Positions 59,097-64,000 of a stretch of 64,000 bases of DNA are shown one piece after another. The stretch is taken from positions 1-64,000 of the forward strand of contig NZ_LXHE01000025.1 in NCBI RefSeq assembly GCF_001656295.1, given 5' to 3'. The notes beneath the pieces were generated by a model, which saw only the letters and a program-made list of their open reading frames with translations, was not told the DNA's origin and ran no database searches. A program made the translations under genes and the position numbers. The DNA is from Moraxella catarrhalis. GTDB taxonomy: Bacteria; Pseudomonadota; Gammaproteobacteria; Pseudomonadales; Moraxellaceae. Position 1 is the stretch's first letter. Every line of letters begins with the position of its first letter.

Positions 59097-60733
59097 TAGT
59101 CCAATTTAAATTCATGATTGTAAGGCATAATATCGGCATAATAACCCGCACCTCGCAGATTATCATGAGTCTGGGCTTTGTGACCGACGCCCAGCTTGGA
59201 TGTATCATCCATCGCATCTAGGACAGTGCTATGTGATGTGCCAGAAAGACCGCTTTTAAGATATGCTCTTTGTTTAAACAGATTAATCACTCTGTCAATC
59301 TGTGTAATCCGACATTCATGCGCATATACAAATCCTTGCTCAATCAGATTGTAAGAAAGGTTATTATCCATCAAATAACGCTTAAGCTGATTGAGCTTTT
59401 TGAGATTATTGGCATAATTGCGATGATTGTGCAAATAATTATCGATGGATAAGTGGGTATAATGACCCACCTGCGCCGCCCAGTGCAATAAGGCTTCTGG
59501 TTGCATCTGCTGAGATAGCTGATGGTTTTTGGGCATATGCTCAAACAAGATACTACTGCCACTGGCAAGCTTACGATGTGTTGCAACACAAATGCCATAG
59601 TGATAAAGATACACTGTAGAGTAGGTGATTTTAGCATCCACTCGACTACCGATTAAGGAATGGGGTACAGAATACTCTGCTTCATTGATAGTAACGGTAT
59701 AAAACTCACTTACACGCAGGTCGTATTGCCAATGACACACCTCATATGCTTGTGCAGGCAAAGGGTTTAGATGAATTTTTTCAAAAGCATCAAAGTTGTG
59801 TCTTCGCCCCTTTGGGTATGTTTTGGTGATTTTGTTGTTGAGTTGTTCCAACGGCGCTTCTATGGCACGATTGAGCTCGTCTAAGCTAAAAAATCTACGG
59901 TCTCGCATCATTGCCAAGATATTTTGCTGTACAGCCTTAACGGCAAGCTCAACCATGCCCTTATCTTGTGGCTTTCTAGCCCTAGTGGGTAAGACAATGA
60001 ATTGGTAGTGATTGGCAAGCTCTGCAAATGACGCATTGATGATTGTTGTCTCTCGATTATTTTTGATGACCGCTGATTTTAGGTTGTCTGTCACCAGTTT
60101 TAATGGCACACCACCAAAATACTCAAACATACGGATATGGCACAATTGCCAATCCTCAACGCCTTGTGAAGCGACGGCAGTACAAAATATCAACCCTGAA
60201 GCTGGCAATACACCGACAAAGATTTGTGCCGATATAGTGACACCGCCTGTCTTGGCATCATAAATGGGCATGACACTCCCACAAAAGTCCACTTGCGCCA
60301 TGTCGCCTGCGGTATAATGTTGTCTTTGTGAGAGTTTTAAGGATTTTTTGTGTTTGGCGTAGGCCTTACAAAATTGCGAATATGAAATACCGTCTGGGTG
60401 AGCCTGTCGGAATTCCTGCCATAGTCGCTCTAGCGTGACATTGGGTCTGTGCATCTGCTCATGGATGTACTGCCAATCTGGATGGGGTTTGATTTGACGC
60501 AAAGTGCGAGCATTGTTTGAGACTGCCAAGCCAAGCTTCTCACGCAATTTCAACTCATCCAAGCTAAGCAAATGCTCATAATCTACCTGACCATCATAGC
60601 TTTGCTCACATAGCCGTCGTACTTTGCGTGCTGTATTGGCGGAAATCATCAATTGGCGGCCGATTGCACGATTGCTCATGCCAAGCGCCAACTGTCTGAT
60701 GATGTTTTGAATCTTCTTTATGGGGAGTTTCAT
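59096..60733 (-). CDS. istA: IS21-family transposase IstA
   Basis: A 545-residue DDE transposase. The N-terminal helix-turn-helix is at about 8-40 (LALGMSNRAIGRQLMISAN). Catalytic acidic residues are in AQVDFCGSVMPIYDA (near 147), LKLVTDNLKSAV (near 208) and PQDKGMVELAVKAVQ (near 253). The reading frame is complete, so the element may be active. Confidence 0.95.
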   Translation of the reverse strand: MKLPIKKIQNIIRQLALGMSNRAIGRQLMISANTARKVRRLCEQSYDGQVDYEHLLSLDELKLREKLGLAVSNNARTLRQIKPHPDWQYIHEQMHRPNVTLERLWQEFRQAHPDGISYSQFCKAYAKHKKSLKLSQRQHYTAGDMAQVDFCGSVMPIYDAKTGGVTISAQIFVGVLPASGLIFCTAVASQGVEDWQLCHIRMFEYFGGVPLKLVTDNLKSAVIKNNRETTIINASFAELANHYQFIVLPTRARKPQDKGMVELAVKAVQQNILAMMRDRRFFSLDELNRAIEAPLEQLNNKITKTYPKGRRHNFDAFEKIHLNPLPAQAYEVCHWQYDLRVSEFYTVTINEAEYSVPHSLIGSRVDAKITYSTVYLYHYGICVATHRKLASGSSILFEHMPKNHQLSQQMQPEALLHWAAQVGHYTHLSIDNYLHNHRNYANNLKKLNQLKRYLMDNNLSYNLIEQGFVYAHECRITQIDRVINLFKQRAYLKSGLSGTSHSTVLDAMDDTSKLGVGHKAQTHDNLRGAGYYADIMPYNHEFKLD

Positions 60734-60860
60734 TACATATCCTTAGAATTAATTAATAAATAAATTCACTTTTTAAGGATACAAAAGCCCCAACAGGGCT
60801 TGACAAGTCAAACACCGTTTGGGATAATGAAACTGTCGCTTCAGACAACTTCATCATAAA

Positions 60861-60890
60861 AAACGCTACCAATTGCAGTTGGTGGCGTTT
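60861..60890. terminator. Hairpin terminator-like stem
   Basis: A stem AAACGCTACCAA/TTGGTGGCGTTT with a T run, just outside the right end of the IS. Confidence 0.7.
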
Positions 60891-61100
60891 TTGCTGTGTA
60901 TCCATCACTATTTTACAACTAAGTCATGGCGAGCTCCTTGTTTTCTCTATCTGAAAAAATCAATCAAAACCAAATGCAAATCTGGCCGTGTTACAATTCA
61001 TGGTTATTTTGAATATTAGCACAAAGCGTTAAGTAAATAAATGGTAAAATTAATTTATATTAGTTTAAATAATTTAAACTCAAAAACACATAAAATTATT

Positions 61101-61216
61101 AAGGATACATAGTAACCCATGATTTTAACCCAAAATTCCTTAACTACTGATATATAATGAGTTTTTTAATTATTAAATAAACTATATAATTAGATACGAG
61201 GTTACTATGTATCCCT
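61101..61216. repeat. AT-rich 114-bp element bounded by 15-bp perfect inverted repeats (MITE-like)
   Basis: GGATACATAGTAACC at 61103-61117 is repeated in inverse at 61200-61214 without mismatch, and one outer base on each side partly matches. The 82 bases between are strongly AT-rich and hold no gene. It is like a miniature inverted-repeat element or a large regulatory hairpin. Confidence 0.6.
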
Positions 61217-61245
61217 AAACCGCTTGATCGAAAAAAACAAAAAAA

Positions 61246-61266
61246 CCACCATCGAAAAGATGGTGG
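61246..61266. terminator. Hairpin terminator-like stem
   Basis: CCACCATC/GATGGTGG with GAAAA loop behind A runs, 30 bases right of the inverted-repeat element. Confidence 0.7.
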
Positions 61267-61671
61267 TGGGGTTGGTTGGGTTTATGTCTTAGCGCAAACT
61301 ACAGACCTTGCTTTGTTGGTGCATGGGTGCGACATGTAATTCTATGCTGACACATATTGTGCCGGTACATATGATTATGCCTGTCATCGGCTATTGCATT
61401 AACCAGAATACGGATATCTATAAGGGGCGGTGAGAGTCTGAAGTGGGTAGGTGTGCAACGTACCACTGAAACGGCTTAAATTAATGGTGTGTGACACACA
61501 TCCTGCCGTACTATATGCTTGTATGCGTAAATTGGTACAAATCTGTTTTGGTGTGATTAAGCACCAACCCCCTACCAACCACAAATTCAGGCAATTTAGG
61601 GTTTGACTTTGGGGTTGGGAGATGGTATCTACGGGCTATTTTCATAATATTATGTATACACATTATACGTG
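61267..61671. other. Unassigned spacer
   Basis: About 400 bases between the hairpin and the last immunity gene. The minus strand has a 61-codon frame (61399-61584) rich in Thr, Tyr and Cys, starting at ATG without a good ribosome site. I do not recognise it and do not call it. Confidence 0.35.
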
Positions 61672-62130
61672 CTACATCCTATTACAGGATTCGAAATAAT
61701 ATGAGTAATCAATTTGAACATTATCATAATTCTCTTCCTTTATTAACACTTTCTGTAACGTATTGCTGTTAATATTGATTTTTAATTTGCTATCACCATG
61801 CCAATTTATCCACGAATTAACATTTTCTGAATTATAATCACCGCATGTAGCATCCCCCTTGAAGCTGAAAATAAGTTTCTTATTATAAAATACACCATGA
61901 AATTTGAAAATATATACATAATGTACCAATTTGCCATTTTTTATGGAAATTGATTGAGTTACTGCTAGATTCCTAGATGGATTATATTTGAAAGGGATAT
62001 CCGCTATTGCTTCACCCAAAATAGAATCCTTTCTTATATCCAATCCTCTGGTATACATGCTTAGCAGATAATAACTGGGAATAATTAGTATGGCTGTTAT
62101 AAGAATAAATCTTCTTATCCTAATTCTCAT
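61672..62130 (-). CDS. Putative CDI immunity protein, single-pass, for the downstream toxin module
   Basis: A 152-residue protein starting at the ATG at 62130, which overlaps the toxin stop as TAATG. An earlier in-frame codon gives residues inside the toxin end and is unlikely. A basic start (MRIRIRRF) and one hydrophobic helix (ILITAILIIPSYYLLSMY, about 9-26) lead to a beta-rich, mainly polar domain of about 120 residues with two cysteines (near the ATCGDY and ESCNRM motifs). Topology suggests an inner-membrane-anchored periplasmic domain. No family recognised; the immunity role follows from position. Confidence 0.6.
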   Translation of the reverse strand: MRIRIRRFILITAILIIPSYYLLSMYTRGLDIRKDSILGEAIADIPFKYNPSRNLAVTQSISIKNGKLVHYVYIFKFHGVFYNKKLIFSFKGDATCGDYNSENVNSWINWHGDSKLKININSNTLQKVLIKEENYDNVQIDYSYYFESCNRM

Positions 62131-63155
62131 TAGCGTCTTCCCAATTTTCTTAAATGTCCAGATTTGGCTGCTTGCCAGCCTAAATCCCAAAATTTACGCT
62201 GTGCCGGGTCGCCTGCGTTACTAGAAAATAGATTTGCAAATTGAGTGGGTATCTTCATTGCTTCATCATAAGATAATCCAGTTCCTGCCAAATAAACACC
62301 AACCGCAAAATTAGCTGCATCTGTATATGGGGAAATAAACTCTCGCTTTTTATAGTCTCGCTGATAATCAAATTTTCCTAGATGACCAACATCATCATCC
62401 ATGGTATTGTAAAACGCCAAAGATTTATAAAGGGCCACGCCATCAATCATGCCTGCTGGTATATTTGACTGAGCTATAGTAGTACGGGTACCAATATTAT
62501 TGTCTTTAGCATTTTTTGCTCCTGCTTGATAAACTTCTACAAAATCAGCAAACGGAGGGGCATAAAATTCAATTCCTTGATAAGAATACAGCACGGCATC
62601 CACAGGAGGGGTCTTTACAAATTTCTCTATTTTCCAAAACTGCGCTTGAATAATATTATTCCACTCCACCCCAACTTTCCCAACTTCGGCCGCACTCACA
62701 GCATCAGCAGTGCTGCCATCAGTCGCTGTATAAGCCGTTGTTACTGTGGCAAGGTTTAGAATGCTGACGATGGTGTCTTTTTGTTCTTGGGTCAGTGCTT
62801 CTGGGTCTTTGCCTTGATATAGGTAATTTGCTAGAATTTCTGCCCCTGCCTCATTGCTTATCGCAGAGACGGCACCTGCAGTGATGGCATTGCCCGTGGC
62901 ATAACTTACCGCAGCACCTAGTACAGCATGAGCCAGTAGATGATTAGCTGATTGTTCTTCTGGTTGATTACCATTGTCTAATTGGTTTAGTGTTTTATTA
63001 CCTTTAAAGTATTGCCCAATTTGATAAGCAAGCTCAGGGCTTGCTGCTCTTACTGTATCCCCTATGATACCATTTGAGTTAGGAGCGTACAAGGCTGATG
63101 TGATGCCATCAAAGAGTCTTAGGTTAGCAAGTGATTGTATCCTTATTGGTCGATC
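62130..63155 (-). CDS. Orphan CdiA C-terminal toxin module (5' truncated)
   Basis: The frame is open from 63155 (stop at 63156-63158) to 62130, with no ATG at the expected start; a TTG lies at 63092. The N-terminal part (SALYAPNSNG..., LAYQIGQYFKGN, LLAHAVLGAAVSYATGNA) is the pre-toxin region of CdiA/FhaB proteins. The marker VENN is here VEWN (142-145, counted from TTG). The following 175 residues are the toxin domain; near its end DYQRDYKKREF and DAANFAVGVYLAG resemble polymorphic toxin type 44 (weak, by memory). Its stop overlaps the next gene's start as TAATG. Without a full adhesin it is probably a displaced, silent module. Confidence 0.75.
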   Translation of the reverse strand, partial: DRPIRIQSLANLRLFDGITSALYAPNSNGIIGDTVRAASPELAYQIGQYFKGNKTLNQLDNGNQPEEQSANHLLAHAVLGAAVSYATGNAITAGAVSAISNEAGAEILANYLYQGKDPEALTQEQKDTIVSILNLATVTTAYTATDGSTADAVSAAEVGKVGVEWNNIIQAQFWKIEKFVKTPPVDAVLYSYQGIEFYAPPFADFVEVYQAGAKNAKDNNIGTRTTIAQSNIPAGMIDGVALYKSLAFYNTMDDDVGHLGKFDYQRDYKKREFISPYTDAANFAVGVYLAGTGLSYDEAMKIPTQFANLFSSNAGDPAQRKFWDLGWQAAKSGHLRKLGRR

Positions 63156-63159
63156 TCAG

Positions 63160-63591
63160 TTAAACCCTAGAAACAAACCAAACAACACCTACAACCAAAC
63201 TAATAAGCAACATTGACAAATGCCAATAAAATGCAAAAAAATATTTGCGTGTTCTTAAAGCACCCCAACCAACAAGAACAAATAAAGAAGACAAAATCCA
63301 AACAAGCGATAAGGCATACACAATAAATAATTCAGTTATTCCATTAATATTATTAAAAACAGATAGAACAAAATCGCTAAAAAATACCAAATTCAAAATA
63401 AAAAGTATGCAAGAATAACCATGAATGGCTAGTAGTATGTAGATCGTTATTCTTAATTCGAGTAAATTTTTGTTCATCCAATAGCGATATAGAAACATCA
63501 ATACAATCAACAGGGATAAGGGTTGGATCATAAAAAATCCAACCATCATTGATACTAGCATCAGAGTAAATTCAGAATAATACTCATTCAT
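63160..63591 (-). CDS. Putative CDI immunity protein, four-helix membrane protein
   Basis: A 143-residue, very hydrophobic protein with four membrane segments (about 10-35, 45-70, 85-110, 118-140) and few charges. It starts in a TAATG overlap with the upstream toxin stop, and its own stop is 5 bases from the orphan toxin frame. The arrangement toxin-immunity-orphan toxin-immunity marks it as the cognate immunity of the toxin at the window edge. No family is recognised. Confidence 0.62.
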   Translation of the reverse strand: MNEYYSEFTLMLVSMMVGFFMIQPLSLLIVLMFLYRYWMNKNLLELRITIYILLAIHGYSCILFILNLVFFSDFVLSVFNNINGITELFIVYALSLVWILSSLFVLVGWGALRTRKYFFAFYWHLSMLLISLVVGVVWFVSRV

Positions 63592-64000
63592 TATCTCACC
63601 TCATACTTTCTCTTAAACTCTTCTATCAAGTTCCTACCCTTATGTATACGATTCCTAGGATCTAAAAAAGGATCTATTTCAGAAGGAGTGAAACCAACTT
63701 TTTTATTGAATAAAAATTGGGTTGCAGGATGCCATCTATGATAATATGATTGATGTACATTTTGTAACTCTCTATCTGTCTGCTCATTGACCAGTCTTTG
63801 ATCACTCCAGTTTGCCGGAGCATTATGATAATTTTGATATATCCATTGAAACTCTGACTTGCCATTTTTCATAATCACTTTGCCAGCATCCCTTACCCAA
63901 CTTTTAAACCCAGCTATTTCTGCCTGCACTAAGTCAGTACGCGACACTTCTTCAGCAACTCCAAACCATGGTTGCTCTGTATAACCATACATAGCTCCAA
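63591..64000 (-). CDS. C-terminal end of a CdiA-type toxin (partial, runs off the window)
   Basis: At least 136 codons open to the right edge; the first Met in frame is at 63992, but the frame continues through it. The product has a hydrophilic, Trp/His/Tyr-rich domain: FKSWVRDAGKVIMKNGKSEF, then HQSYYHRWHPATQFLFNKK and DPFLDPRNRIHKGRNLIEEF at the end. I do not recognise the toxin family; the His/Arg-rich end suggests an enzyme. It is probably the active tail of a large adhesin gene beyond the window. Confidence 0.6.
   Translation of the reverse strand, partial: GAMYGYTEQPWFGVAEEVSRTDLVQAEIAGFKSWVRDAGKVIMKNGKSEFQWIYQNYHNAPANWSDQRLVNEQTDRELQNVHQSYYHRWHPATQFLFNKKVGFTPSEIDPFLDPRNRIHKGRNLIEEFKRKYEVR

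Larger units (their letters stand above)
58240..60850 (-). mobile_element. IS21-family insertion sequence
   Basis: An element of about 2.6 kb with istA and istB. Near the left end are two imperfect direct repeats (58248-58267 and 58267-58290, both starting GCCCATT), typical of the multiple terminal repeats of this family. On the right, 60821-60839 read on the minus strand (GCGACAGTTTCATTATCCC) resembles them. Exact ends and target duplication could not be fixed by eye. Confidence 0.8.

Noticed and set aside
61399-61584. 61-codon minus-strand frame rich in Thr, Tyr and Pro
   Set aside because: It has a single weak start and no family that I can name, and the surrounding spacer looks non-coding. 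Left unassigned.

Overview
The window looks like a chromosomal segment of a Moraxellaceae gammaproteobacterium, most likely Moraxella. Reasons: an AT-rich genome with AT-rich spacers, the xerC-dapF-lysA-lptM order, a Na+-NQR operon, a MesX/MesD oxygen-dependent methionine synthase pair next to a flavin reductase, a UbiM-like ubiquinone hydroxylase, and two-partner-secretion (CdiA-type) toxin modules. Genus assignment is inference; no rRNA or tRNA gene was seen.

Left part (1-13.7 kb): a catabolic cluster. On the minus strand in transcription order lie a LysR regulator, a 2-aminoadipate-type aminotransferase, a DUF1338/HglS 2-oxoadipate dioxygenase-decarboxylase, a ketimine (P2C) reductase of the ornithine cyclodeaminase fold, an MHS-type MFS permease, an ALDH7/AmaB aldehyde dehydrogenase, an NhaC-type antiporter, an AmaA-like pipecolate oxidase and a D-2-hydroxyglutarate dehydrogenase-like flavoprotein. 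A dicarboxylate/amino-acid:cation symporter is inserted on the plus strand. Together they can carry piperideine-2-carboxylate/pipecolate through 2-aminoadipate, 2-oxoadipate and D-2-hydroxyglutarate to 2-oxoglutarate, i.e. the lower lysine degradation route known from Pseudomonas putida, here in one locus.

Middle (13.7-49.1 kb): mostly housekeeping genes. These are a 1-kb gene-poor gap, yihY, wrbA-DUF2069, a DUF3108 protein, groES-groEL, a secreted hypothetical, lgt-thyA-folA-apbE, a hypothetical and a UbiM-like hydroxylase, then an AT-rich spacer full of DnaA boxes, xerC-dapF, lysA-lptM, ackA-pta (Pta with a shortened N-terminus), type-B L36, yaaA, an HIBCH-type hydrolase, a rhomboid protease, a DUF937/OmpA envelope protein, rluE, an M61 peptidase, an SlyD-like FKBP, mesX-mesD-flavin reductase, a frameshifted abgT and a catalase.

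Right part (49.1-64 kb): nqrABCDEF (minus strand), whose flavinylating enzyme ApbE is encoded 25 kb away beside folA. Then comes an accessory region: two frameshifted genes (a membrane-anchored hypothetical and an SPFH-SHOCT protein), an IS21-family element (istA-istB), a 114-bp AT-rich element bounded by inverted repeats, and two tandem CdiA C-terminal toxin/immunity modules that run off the right edge. Several apparent single-base homopolymer indels occur only between 46 and 58 kb.
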